Below are positions 46,201 to 54,377 of a stretch of DNA of 64,000 nt, in pieces. Every line of letters begins with the position of its first letter. The first letter of the stretch is position 1. The DNA is from Paenibacillus rhizovicinus (GTDB taxonomy: Bacteria; Bacillota; Bacilli; Paenibacillales; Paenibacillaceae): the NCBI RefSeq assembly GCF_010365285.1, contig NZ_CP048286.1, forward strand, positions 2,804,501 through 2,868,500, given 5' to 3'. Below the pieces are notes generated by a model. That model did no database searches. It was not told the origin of the DNA and was given only the letters and a program-made list of their open reading frames with translations. A program made the position numbers and the translations under genes.

Positions 46201-46314
46201 GCTAGGCGGGGGCCATGCGCGTCTCCGCTAGGGTGGCTGCTAGGCGGAGACCATGCGCGTCTCCGCTAGGGTGGCTGCTAGGCGGAGACCATGCGCGTCT
46301 CCGCGAGAGTGGCA
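46201..46314. repeat. 38-bp hairpin-forming tandem repeat, three copies
   Basis: Units beginning GCTAGGCGG occur at 46201, 46239 and 46277, an exact 38-base period. In copies two and three GCGGAGAC pairs with GTCTCCGC around CATGCGC. The array directly follows the arabinofuranosidase gene and precedes a terminator. Confidence 0.85.
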
Positions 46315-46356
46315 GCGGGGCTCTTACATTCGTGCCAGTCCCGCTTATAGAGAATT

Positions 46357-46410
46357 CAAAAGGATGATGCAGGCGACCTAGAAATAGGTGCTGCATCATC
46401 CTTTTGTTTT
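46357..46410 (+). terminator. Rho-independent terminator after the arabinofuranosidase gene
   Basis: CAAAAGGATGATGCAG pairs perfectly with CTGCATCATCCTTTTG, with an inner ACCTA/TAGGT stem around GAAA, and T residues follow. Confidence 0.9.
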
Positions 46411-46450
46411 ACATCGACTGTTGCGATTGGAGCTAGGAGGTGTATTAAAT

Positions 46451-46726
46451 ATGGAATTCCCTTCCTACAAAGCATATAATGAATGTATTGAAACTTTGTT
46501 TCATGCTACGAAACAAATCCAGAGGAGGTCATTCAATGTCATTCTCTTTCATCGGTGTAGACCATGTACAGCTTGCCGCTCCAGAAGGCTGCGAAACCGC
46601 TGCGCGGAATTTTTTCAAAGGTGTACTGGGTTGGCCGGAGATCTCGAAGCCGGAGCCGCTCCGCCAGCGAGGCGGAGTATGGTTTCAATGCGGCGCACAT
46701 CAGGTCCACATAGGCGTGCAGCATGA
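46451..46726 (+). CDS. Possible overlapping upstream ORF
   Basis: ATG at 46451 has an excellent AGGAGGTG site eight bases upstream and begins MEFPSYKAYNECIETLFHAT. After 28 codons it runs into the VOC gene in another frame, where its composition becomes Arg/Ala-rich like an antisense shadow. It may be a translated leader that affects the next gene, or the 5' remnant of a gene fused by frameshift. Only the first 28 codons look credible. Confidence 0.25.
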   Translation: MEFPSYKAYNECIETLFHATKQIQRRSFNVILFHRCRPCTACRSRRLRNRCAEFFQRCTGLAGDLEAGAAPPARRSMVSMRRTSGPHRRAA

Positions 46727-46907
46727 TTTTGTTCCAGCGACGAAAGCTCATCCCGCTTTTATCGTGCAGAATTTGGATGGACTGATTGGACATCTAACTG
46801 AGTTCGATGTTCCGTACAACCTTGATGATGCCAGAGATATAGAAGGCGTCCGGCGCTTCTTCCTGAACGATCCGTTCGGCAACCGGCTCGAGTTCATGGA
46901 GGCGTAA
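46536..46907 (+). CDS. VOC-family (glyoxalase-like) protein
   Basis: A 123-residue single-domain vicinal-oxygen-chelate protein. It opens with FIGVDHVQLAAPEGCETAAR and closes with DPFGNRLEFMEA, where His and Glu are usual metal ligands; a central HQVHIGV strand is present. The ATG follows GAGGAGGT. The family includes glyoxalases, dioxygenases and resistance proteins, and the substrate is open. Confidence 0.85.
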   Translation: MSFSFIGVDHVQLAAPEGCETAARNFFKGVLGWPEISKPEPLRQRGGVWFQCGAHQVHIGVQHDFVPATKAHPAFIVQNLDGLIGHLTEFDVPYNLDDARDIEGVRRFFLNDPFGNRLEFMEA

Positions 46908-46971
46908 CCGCCCGAATCGTATTAAACGATACTATAATACCGGCAACATGCTGGTTAGCGGCAATTTCGCC

Positions 46972-47115
46972 TAATGAGCTGCACCCAGTGCAGTTCATTG
47001 GTGTTTTTCCGGAAATTTCCCCTGATGTACTGCACCCAGTGTCACCAAGTGCAGTTCATTGGTTCTTTTCCGGCAAGTTTGCCTGATGTACTGCCCCCCA
47101 GTGCAGTTCTTTGGC
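46972..47115. repeat. 51-bp palindromic repeat array, three copies
   Basis: Copies start at 46972, 47023 and 47084. The first interval is 51 bases; the second is 61 because of a small insertion (TCACCAAGTG). The first core, AATGAGCTGCAC-CCA-GTGCAGTTCATT, is an inverted repeat with 12-base arms and one mismatch. The tail TTTTCCGG...TTTCC corresponds to the CCGGCGAATTCC part of the units at 29132-29340, so the two arrays are one family. Confidence 0.85.
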
Positions 47116-47212
47116 GATAGGTGCAGGCTGCTGAACCGTTGGCCGTTGGGCTGTCAGCAAGCTAGCCACCAACAAACAACGTTACTTCCCCGATAACCCC
47201 AAGCCCGCGCAT

Positions 47213-48937
47213 TTAAGCCGCGCCCTTCAACAGCACGCTAAACCGTACGCCTTCCAGCGTATTGCCAATACGATACTGGGCGCCATGGGCATCCAGCACT
47301 TTGCTGACGATATACAACCCGAGCCCGCTGCCGCCCGTCGAACGGCTCCGCGACTGCTCCGCGCGGAAGAATGGCTCGAACAGACGCGGCAGCTTCGTCT
47401 CGTCCAGCTGCACGCCGGTGTTCAGCACCTCTAGCCGATAACGGATCGGCGCCGCAGCCAGATCATCCAACAAGCTCTGCGCGGCGTCTCCCTTCCATGC
47501 CAGCCCTTCCCCGGTCAGACCATCCGGTGCCGGGCTTTCCAAGGCCGCCATTTCGCTCGACGCTCCTTCGAACCGGGCGCTCGCACCCGCATGCGCTTCA
47601 CCGGACGAGCCATGCACCCGCTCGTCCTCCCCAGGTTCCCCAAGCTCCCTATCCGTCTGCCGCTCTTCGACAAGCCGCACGAACACCCGCTCCCCGTCGC
47701 CGGAATACTGCACGGCATTCGTAATAATGTTCGAAACGGCCTTCGAGATCAGCCGTTCGTCGGCGATGACCATCGCCTCCTCCGGCAGCTCGAAAGCGAT
47801 CTCCATATGCTTCACGCCGGCAAGGTAGCTCATGTTGTTGATCGCTTCCCGGACGAGCTCCGTCAGGTCCACCCGACGCATAAGCGGGCGGAATTCGCGG
47901 CTTTCCAGCTTCGACAGCTCCAATAGTTCATGGACAAGCTTGTCCATGTCCTTCATGATCGTATACGACTTACGCAGGTACGCGTCCCGGTCGCGGAACG
48001 GCCCGACGTTGCCGATCATCGCCTCTAACTGGCCGCTGACCGCGGTGATCGGCGTCTTCAGCTCATGCGAGATCGTCGCCACGAATTCGCGCCGCTTCGC
48101 TTCCTGTTCCCGCTCCAGCTCGATGTCGCTCTTGAGCTGGGCATTGGCGTCCTGCAGCTCGCCCATCGTCGACTGCAAATTGACCGCCAGCTTGCTTAAG
48201 CTGAGCGACAACTCGCCCAGCTCGTCATGCGACTTCAACGCAGGCTCCGTCTCCGTAAAATCCAGCTTCGCCAGCCGGTGCGCCACGCCGTTCAGCGACA
48301 GCAGCGGACGCGCGATCAGCCTGGCGTAAATGAACGCGCCTCCGATGGCAATCAGCACGATCGGAATAAGCATGTAAGGCAGGAAGAGCAGGATGACGCT
48401 TGCCGCTTCACCGATCGGCTGCAGCGGCGCATCGACGTACAGCGTGAATGCTTCGTTGCTTTCGGCAAACGATACCTTCCGTTCCGCGCTCAGAATATGC
48501 ATTTTCTGACCGCCGGTCCCGCCTCCCGATGCAGGACCGATCGTGCCGTTGCCCGATTTATCCACGAACCTGCCGGTTTCCATCTGCTTGCGGAACAATG
48601 GATAGTCCATCGACCCGGTTCCTCCGTTGAGCCAGCCTTTGAACGAGCGGAAATTCGGCGGAATGTAGTAGCCGCCTCCGTCCTTATCCCTCAGCATCAT
48701 GACGGCGTTATGCTCTTGCCCGAACTGGGCGATCTGCGGCAGCGCCTCTTCAACGGGTTGTCCGTTCACATTGCGCAGCAGCTCGTTCACGCCGCTCTCC
48801 AGCTTGGACTGTTTGATATATTTATAGTAGCTCGGCAGCATGAAATACAGCGTCAAATAGATGAGCACGGCCGAAACGACGAGCAATGCCGTCGTGACGA
48901 GAAAGATTTTGAACCGGATGCCCCTGCGCCGAATCAT
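47213..48937 (-). CDS. OmpR-system sensor histidine kinase
   Basis: A 574-residue kinase. TM1 (about 9-32), an extracellular domain (about 33-180), TM2 (about 188-212), HAMP, HisKA with the His in VATISHELKTPITAVSGQLE, and HATPase_c (SGLGLYIVSK) are present. A Gly/Glu/Ala-rich insertion of about 50 residues (around EPGEDERVHGSSGEAHAG) interrupts the ATPase domain, which is unusual. ATG at 48937 overlaps the regulator stop as ATGA, so the pair is translationally coupled. The signal is unknown. Its gene end is 90 bases from the 51-bp repeats. Confidence 0.88.
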   Translation of the reverse strand: MIRRRGIRFKIFLVTTALLVVSAVLIYLTLYFMLPSYYKYIKQSKLESGVNELLRNVNGQPVEEALPQIAQFGQEHNAVMMLRDKDGGGYYIPPNFRSFKGWLNGGTGSMDYPLFRKQMETGRFVDKSGNGTIGPASGGGTGGQKMHILSAERKVSFAESNEAFTLYVDAPLQPIGEAASVILLFLPYMLIPIVLIAIGGAFIYARLIARPLLSLNGVAHRLAKLDFTETEPALKSHDELGELSLSLSKLAVNLQSTMGELQDANAQLKSDIELEREQEAKRREFVATISHELKTPITAVSGQLEAMIGNVGPFRDRDAYLRKSYTIMKDMDKLVHELLELSKLESREFRPLMRRVDLTELVREAINNMSYLAGVKHMEIAFELPEEAMVIADERLISKAVSNIITNAVQYSGDGERVFVRLVEERQTDRELGEPGEDERVHGSSGEAHAGASARFEGASSEMAALESPAPDGLTGEGLAWKGDAAQSLLDDLAAAPIRYRLEVLNTGVQLDETKLPRLFEPFFRAEQSRSRSTGGSGLGLYIVSKVLDAHGAQYRIGNTLEGVRFSVLLKGAA

Positions 48938-49617
48938 CCGCCCACCCCTGCCAGCTCCGACTCGAGCGAATAGCCGACGCCCTTCACCGTGCGAATAATG
49001 GAAATGCCGAGCTTCTTGCGGATGTTCTTGATATGCGCGTCCACGATCCGGGAATCGCCGAAATAATCGTAACCCCATACTTTGTCGAGCAGCATGTCCC
49101 GCGTCATGATCCGCCCGGCATTATGGATGAGCGTGTGCAAAATATCGAATTCCTTGGTCGTCGTCTCCACAAGCTTGCCGTCGACGAACACTTTGTACGC
49201 ATCCGCATCCAGCCGCAGCCTGCCGTCGAACAGCTGCTCCCCGGACTGCGCGCTGCGCGTGCGGCGCAGCACCGCCTCCACGCGCTTCATCAGCACATGG
49301 AACGAGAACGGCTTCGTGATATAATCGTCGGCCTCTTCCTCGAACGCTCGCAATTGATCCTTCTCCTCGCCGAGCGCGGTCAGCACGATGACCGGCGTAT
49401 CGCCTTTGTCCCGAATGCGCCTGCAAATGGCATAGCCGTCCATCGTCGGCAGCATCAGATCGAGAATGACGAGATCATACGTCCCGGCTTGGAACTTCTC
49501 CCAGCCCTCCAGACCGTCTTCCGCCACTTCCACTTCGTATTGCTGCGCTCTTAGAAACTCTGCGATGAGCTCCTGTATATAGTGATCGTCCTCAATGACA
49601 AGAATAGCCGCGGGCAT
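48934..49617 (-). CDS. OmpR-family response regulator
   Basis: A 227-residue regulator. The receiver has ILVIEDDHYIQ, the Asp in LVILDLMLPTMDG and Lys in DDYITKPFSF. The winged helix (about 130-225) has TTKEFDILHTLIHNAGRIMT and the KKLGISIIRTVKGVGYSLES wing. ATG at 49617 is preferred to the GTG six bases upstream because it is ten bases from GGGGG. It is the first gene of the pair with the kinase. Confidence 0.9.
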   Translation of the reverse strand: MPAAILVIEDDHYIQELIAEFLRAQQYEVEVAEDGLEGWEKFQAGTYDLVILDLMLPTMDGYAICRRIRDKGDTPVIVLTALGEEKDQLRAFEEEADDYITKPFSFHVLMKRVEAVLRRTRSAQSGEQLFDGRLRLDADAYKVFVDGKLVETTTKEFDILHTLIHNAGRIMTRDMLLDKVWGYDYFGDSRIVDAHIKNIRKKLGISIIRTVKGVGYSLESELAGVGG

Positions 49618-49759
49618 AGGCACACAACCCCCAATGTATGAATATAGGACTTTAGTTTAGTCTCGCATCCTGAAGCACAAATGAAGCCAAACTGAAATTA
49701 AGCTGAAAACGAAATATTTTCCCATATGTATCCATTTCATCATACCATCCGAGCATGCC

Positions 49760-49789
49760 AAAAAACCATCTGCGCATTCGCACAGATGG
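49760..49789 (-). terminator. Terminator of the spore-protein gene
   Basis: On the minus strand CCATCTG...CAGATGG, with a GCGAATGC inner stem, is followed by six T. Confidence 0.85.
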
Positions 49790-49843
49790 CTGCATCGATT
49801 CGTCTCTTCTACTTCCGTACAACGCGGATCTCCGCCTGGAGCG

Positions 49844-50137
49844 CTAAGGCTGCCCCTGGTTGCCGTTCGCCAATTTCTCCTGCGCCATGCGCACGAGCTC
49901 CTTGACCATCGCGCCGCCGATTTGACCGCCGATCTGGCCCATCGATTCCGTAGACGCGTTGCCGTTATAGCCATGCTCCAGCGGAATGCCGAGCGACTGG
50001 GCCACCTCGAACTTCACGTCGTCCGGACGGCCGGGATTCACGACGAACCCTTCCCGCCGCATGACTTCAGCCTTAAATGCACTCATCGCGGCATCCGCGC
50101 CCGGAACGAGATGCTTCCTCCGACTCCGTCTTGCCAT
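49844..50137 (-). CDS. Alpha/beta-type small acid-soluble spore protein
   Basis: A 97-residue DNA-binding spore protein. The second half carries the family hallmark: VKFEVAQSLGIPLEHGYNG, then IGGQIGGAMVKELVRMAQEK. Such proteins coat spore DNA, switch it to an A-like form and protect it from UV, and are degraded at germination. The N-terminus is unusually basic (MARRSRRKHLVPG). ATG at 50137 lies ten bases after AGGAGG. It is monocistronic with its own terminator. It would be expected under forespore SigG control, though I could not fix a promoter. Confidence 0.92.
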   Translation of the reverse strand: MARRSRRKHLVPGADAAMSAFKAEVMRREGFVVNPGRPDDVKFEVAQSLGIPLEHGYNGNASTESMGQIGGQIGGAMVKELVRMAQEKLANGNQGQP

Positions 50138-50234
50138 CTGCCAATCGCCTCCTGAGGACCGTTTATGTGTACGTTCCCCGAACGAAGGCCAATTTATGCG
50201 GACAACAGACAGCGGGCAGCTAGGGCGGCTTTCA

Positions 50235-51185
50235 TCAATCGAACCAGCCTTTGACTTTGAACCAGGCATACATGCCCACGGCAAGCAGCGCCATCACGAT
50301 CAGCACGCCGAAATATCCGTTGTGCCACGTCAGTTCGGGCATATTGACGAAATTCATGCCGTAGATACCCGCGATGAACGTCAGCGGCATGAAGATGACG
50401 GTAATGACGGTCAGCGTCTTCATGATCGTGTTCATCCGATTCGCGCTGAGAGACATATAGTGATCGCGCAAGTCCGAGGTCATGTCGCGGTTGGAATCCA
50501 CGATCTCCGACAGCTTCAGCAAGTGATCGTAAATATCGGTGAAAAAATGGTGATAATGCTTCAATTCCTCGATCCGCTGCGTATTGAGCACGCGGTACAG
50601 CAGCTCCCGCATCGGGACGACCGTTTTGCGCAGCTTCAACAGCTTGTTGCGGATTTCGAACACTTGAACCAGCTTCTGCTGCGTCCCTTGCTCGAGGGGC
50701 CCGGTTTCGAATTCCAGAATCTGATCCTCGATCGCCTGCGCCGCCGGAAAATACTCGTCGACCAGCTCATCCATGATGACATAGGCGGCATGAAGGCAGC
50801 CGTGCTTTTCCCGGCGCGGCTTCTGGAGCACTTTCTCCCAGGCGCGCTCCACCTCGCGGCGAGGATGCTGATGATAACTGACCAAATAATTTGGTCCGAT
50901 GAATAAATCGACTTCCTGAATCTCCAGCGTCTCCTGCGAGATGGCGTGCAGCACGAGAAAATGCACATCGTCGTAATGGTCCATTTTCGGCCGCTGCAAA
51001 TAATACAGGCAATCTTCGATCGCAAGCGGATGGAAGTGGAAATAATCGTCCAGCAGCTTGGCTTCTTCCGGCGAAGGCGCGCTGAAATCCGCCCAGTACC
51101 AGGTAATCTCATGGTTCGCCAGTTCATCCAGCGACGATAGTTGAACGACGCGATGATCGCTAGTCACGGCAAGAATATGTATCAT
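50235..51185 (-). CDS. corA: CorA-family magnesium/cobalt transporter
   Basis: A 316-residue protein. A large cytoplasmic N-terminal funnel (1-250) is followed by two C-terminal membrane helices. The signature YGMNF, which forms the pore mouth, is present in FIAGIYGMNFVNMPELTWHN. CorA pentamers carry divalent cations, mainly Mg2+, down the potential gradient. ATG at 51185 is preferred since GGAGAG lies eight bases upstream; the ATG 15 bases earlier overlaps that site. It stands alone between the S26-like and SASP genes. Confidence 0.92.
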   Translation of the reverse strand: MIHILAVTSDHRVVQLSSLDELANHEITWYWADFSAPSPEEAKLLDDYFHFHPLAIEDCLYYLQRPKMDHYDDVHFLVLHAISQETLEIQEVDLFIGPNYLVSYHQHPRREVERAWEKVLQKPRREKHGCLHAAYVIMDELVDEYFPAAQAIEDQILEFETGPLEQGTQQKLVQVFEIRNKLLKLRKTVVPMRELLYRVLNTQRIEELKHYHHFFTDIYDHLLKLSEIVDSNRDMTSDLRDHYMSLSANRMNTIMKTLTVITVIFMPLTFIAGIYGMNFVNMPELTWHNGYFGVLIVMALLAVGMYAWFKVKGWFD

Positions 51186-51267
51186 ACTATGGCTCTCCAT
51201 CTGTTCTTCTTCATGTTAACAATATACTAGCACTGCGGATTCCGGCCTTGCAACGAACGAACCGGAA

Positions 51268-51972
51268 CTAACCGTTCGTAATCGGCTTCGGCTGACCCGT
51301 AGACCCGATAACCTTGCCGAGCACCAGATCAAGCTTCAGCGGTCCAAAATAATTGCTGCCCCAGCCGCGTTCCGAAGTATCCGCCAGCACATAGACGGTT
51401 CCTTCCGGCACCGTCAATTCAGGTACGGTTTGATGATAGAAGGCTTTCATCGTTGCCTGGCAATCCTTCGGGCAGCTGTTGAAATCGACACTGCTCGCGA
51501 GAAATTCCTTCTCGGTCTGCCCCCAGTGCAGCAGCCGGCCGTAGTAGGTGTCCAGAAGTTTCCCGTTTATGTAGATGACGCTGTCGCGGACGGAGTAACG
51601 CTCTCCGGCCAACGCGATGACGCGGCCTGCGCTCTGCTTGGGCGGGGTGTAATCCGCCTCATGTTCAATTTCGGGCATCTTAAACCAAACGACGTCTCCG
51701 CGCTGCGGCGGTTCCAGCTTATAGGCATCCGGATCAACGACCAATTGGCCGACGAGATCGGTGGAATAGTTGCTCTGCTTGCCGGCCATGCCGTCGGAAT
51801 AATAATCGATCAGCAGCTTGCCGCTTGTCGTCGCCACCTTCGGCAGCGTCAGCGGCGTCCGCGAATCCTTCACGACGCGCTCGGGCCTAGCCGTGAACGC
51901 CCAAATTACCGCGATCAGCACGAGTATCGCCGCCGCGCTGCCGATCAGGCGCAGTGTCGGTCCTTTCCGCAT
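51268..51972 (-). CDS. S26 signal-peptidase-like protein lacking usual catalytic motifs
   Basis: A 234-residue protein with one N-terminal membrane helix (about 9-27). The S26 fold is recognisable from QRGDVVWFKMP, GRVIALAGERYSVRDSVIYI followed by NGK, and VPEGTVYVLADTSERGWGSN then YFG. However, the active-site SMxPT motif is replaced by YSDGMAGKQ (S59), the catalytic Lys position before RVIxLxGD is Gly (G116), and GDNRxxSxDSR is reduced. It may be inactive or use a changed mechanism. It follows the SLH-transglutaminase gene by 28 bases, so the two are probably co-transcribed. Confidence 0.65.
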   Translation of the reverse strand: MRKGPTLRLIGSAAAILVLIAVIWAFTARPERVVKDSRTPLTLPKVATTSGKLLIDYYSDGMAGKQSNYSTDLVGQLVVDPDAYKLEPPQRGDVVWFKMPEIEHEADYTPPKQSAGRVIALAGERYSVRDSVIYINGKLLDTYYGRLLHWGQTEKEFLASSVDFNSCPKDCQATMKAFYHQTVPELTVPEGTVYVLADTSERGWGSNYFGPLKLDLVLGKVIGSTGQPKPITNG

Positions 51973-52000
51973 CCGTTCAGCCCCTTTGCCGATTAGACGA

Positions 52001-53416
52001 TCAGAGATACGTGAATTTGAAACGCACGACTGCGCTGCTGTCCGTCGAAATAACGAATCCGACGTCGCTGTGCTTCGCGATCAAGGCATCCCAGACTGCT
52101 TGGCTATTCGTATCCTTGTAGAGCCTTTTGAGCGAAATCGAAGAAGATCGCGCTATGATCGCGGCATCGACTTTCGCGACAAGCGCTGCCGACGAATCGA
52201 CGGTCAAGCCGTTGTAGACATGATAGTTCAACGTTTTGGCGGTCGCTTGCGGCAGTTTGTCGGTCCATGTATGGTCGAGGCGCAGCTCGTCGTCCGTGAC
52301 GTTGAAATATCCGTAAGCCTGCTCGCCGGCTTCGTCCGGCACAGGATCATCCCAAGTGACGTCCAGGTCGTAATACGCGCCGTCGATCTTCACTTTGTTC
52401 CAGGCGTGCGGCCCGCCTCCGGCCGTGCCTCTTACATAATAAGTCTCAATGCCAGCCATCCGAAGCAGCAGCTGGGCGGTATAGGCGTAGCCTTGGCACA
52501 CGGCAATGCCGTTTACGAGCAGGCCATACATCGTATAGGAATCGGCAGGCACCGTCCCTTTGCGGAAGTTATCGTAATCGTAGGCGGTATGCAGCACGAG
52601 ATAATCATGAATCGCAAGCTCGCGCTCATAGTCCGACATGCCCGGCTTGATGATCGCCGCCAATATTTGACGCGCCATCTGATCGACGGTCTTCGCTCGG
52701 GTATCCTCGATCACCACCGGCTTCGCCTGCAGCAGCGCATTCAGCAATTCCGATTCATTGTGAACAAAATAACGGCCGAACTGCTCGAAAATCCGATACA
52801 CGAGCACGATCGACTGTTCCCGCGTCGTCGTCGCTTTCGGCATGAAACGTACATAGCTGCCGGTTCCGTCGCCCTTCATGACGCCGTTCGCGGCCATCAT
52901 GCCGACAGCATCGCGCGACCATGCGGCAAGCTGCTTCGCGTCCGCGAAGACCGGAGCGCTCCCTTTGCTCTTGCCTGCAGTCAAATCATTCTGAAAGCCT
53001 GCTTTCACGAGCGTGTTATAGAGCATCAGCGCGATTTGCTCGCGCGTTATCGTCGCTTTAGGCGAGAACGTGTTCGCGCCCGTCCCTTTCACGATGCCAA
53101 GCGCATAGGCTTTCAACACCGCGGCGCTGTTCGTATCCTTGAAGGGGTTGGCTCCCGGCGCGGGCGCCTTCTCATCGGTCAATACTTCGTACAGCTGAAC
53201 CGCCATATCGCTGAATTCCTGTCTCGTTAACGCCAGCTGATAGCTGTTGGTCAGTCCATACGGGATCAATCCGCTTGAAATCGCCGCGTCGATCTCCGGT
53301 TTCGCCCAGGCGCTCGGGGGGCTTGAAGCCGCGGCATCGACCGGTTCGGCAGCGCCGCCAATCTGTCCGGTTAGCAGCGTAACGGCGACGACTATTGCAA
53401 TCCATGGTTTTCGCAT
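52001..53416 (-). CDS. SLH-domain transglutaminase-like exported protein
   Basis: A 471-residue exported protein. The signal peptide (1-29) ends at about VDAAA. Three SLH-type modules lie between 33 and 215 (FKDTNSAAVLKAYALGIVKG, FSPKATITREQIALMLY, DAVGMMAANGVMKGDG) and anchor proteins to pyruvylated secondary wall polymer. A transglutaminase-like domain (about 240-365) has the triad C307 in GIAVCQGYAYTAQ, H337 in GGPHAWNKV and D352 in YYDLDVTWDDP. It may cleave or cross-link cell-wall peptides. AGGAGG lies 12 bases before the ATG. Confidence 0.85.
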   Translation of the reverse strand: MRKPWIAIVVAVTLLTGQIGGAAEPVDAAASSPPSAWAKPEIDAAISSGLIPYGLTNSYQLALTRQEFSDMAVQLYEVLTDEKAPAPGANPFKDTNSAAVLKAYALGIVKGTGANTFSPKATITREQIALMLYNTLVKAGFQNDLTAGKSKGSAPVFADAKQLAAWSRDAVGMMAANGVMKGDGTGSYVRFMPKATTTREQSIVLVYRIFEQFGRYFVHNESELLNALLQAKPVVIEDTRAKTVDQMARQILAAIIKPGMSDYERELAIHDYLVLHTAYDYDNFRKGTVPADSYTMYGLLVNGIAVCQGYAYTAQLLLRMAGIETYYVRGTAGGGPHAWNKVKIDGAYYDLDVTWDDPVPDEAGEQAYGYFNVTDDELRLDHTWTDKLPQATAKTLNYHVYNGLTVDSSAALVAKVDAAIIARSSSISLKRLYKDTNSQAVWDALIAKHSDVGFVISTDSSAVVRFKFTYL

Positions 53417-53616
53417 CTGTGTTCGATTTCCTCCTGAGCCGCATTCTCTATGTATCTCATCTATCATTACGAATCTGAAAGTTTAATAGTTCTCCTGCCA
53501 AAGAAATTCCAATTACTAGCTTAACATAATAATCTACACGCATTACATTAATTCGAATCAAAGAATGGGAATAGTACCCATTCCTTTCACTCATGATCCG
53601 TCAAGAGTTACACGAG

Positions 53617-53654
53617 AAAAAGCCCCGAAATGCCGATTCGGGCATTCCAAGGCT
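53617..53654 (-). terminator. Terminator of the ABC/two-component operon
   Basis: On the minus strand AGCCTTGGAATGCC pairs with GGCATTTCGGGGCT, with small mismatches, and a T-run follows, 40 bases after the regulator stop. Confidence 0.75.
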
Positions 53655-53696
53655 TATCTTCCCATATCAGCCGCTCGGTTCCGCAGCTGCTTCGGC

Positions 53697-54296
53697 TTAC
53701 AACCACCCGTTCTTCTCCGCGATGCCGATCGCATCGATACGGTTCTTGGCCTCCAGCTTCTGAATCGCCTCGGACAAGTAGTTGCGCACCGTGCCCGCCG
53801 ACAGAAAGAGCCTGCCCGCAATATCGCCGGCGGAGAGCCCTTCGGAAGCGAGTTTCAGCACCTCGCGTTCACGCTCCGATAGCGGATTCTCGCTGTCGAA
53901 CAAGGTCATGGCCAGCTCCGGGCTGACTGCCCTGCCGCCTTTGAACACCGTCCGCAGCGCGGCGCCGAGCTCGTCGATCGGGGAATCCTTAAGCAGGAAA
54001 CCGCGCACCCCGGCCCTCATCGCCCGCTGAAAATAACCCGAGCGCGAGAACGTGGTCAAGATGACGACTTTACAGGAATGATCCAGTTCCTTCAGCTTCT
54101 CCGCCACATCGAGGCCGCTCATATGCGGCATTTCAATATCCATGACGCAAATGTCAGGCTGCAGCCGCTCGATTAATTCAAGTGCCTGCCGGCCGTCTTC
54201 CGCCTGTGCCGCGACTTCGATATCGTCTTCCAAATCAAGCAGCGCGCTGAGCGCGCCGCGCAGCATCCCTTGATCTTCCGCCACGATAACCTTCAT
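53697..54296 (-). CDS. NarL/LuxR-family response regulator (YvfU/DesR-like)
   Basis: A 199-residue regulator. The receiver has VIVAEDQGMLRGAL, the Asp in ICVMDIEMPHMSG and Lys in FLLKDSPIDEL. The LuxR-type HTH is LSEREREVLKLASEGLSAGD, then IAGRLFLSAGTVRNYLSEAI. ATG at 54296 follows GGGGAGAG; the 81-base spacer from the kinase stop is short of coding features. With the kinase and ABC genes upstream it matches the yvfR-S-T-U order of B. subtilis and probably controls that operon. Confidence 0.9.
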   Translation of the reverse strand: MKVIVAEDQGMLRGALSALLDLEDDIEVAAQAEDGRQALELIERLQPDICVMDIEMPHMSGLDVAEKLKELDHSCKVVILTTFSRSGYFQRAMRAGVRGFLLKDSPIDELGAALRTVFKGGRAVSPELAMTLFDSENPLSEREREVLKLASEGLSAGDIAGRLFLSAGTVRNYLSEAIQKLEAKNRIDAIGIAEKNGWL

Positions 54297-54377
54297 CGCG
54301 CTCTCCCCTTCCCAGTAAAACCGATTGTTCGATGCCGGCAAGCGCCTCGGCTCCAATCGCAGAAACGCCTGCACCAA

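Noticed and set aside
50138-50200. SigG promoter of the SASP gene
   Set aside because: GCATA and CATAAAC-like boxes occur but are 27 bases apart, too far for SigG.
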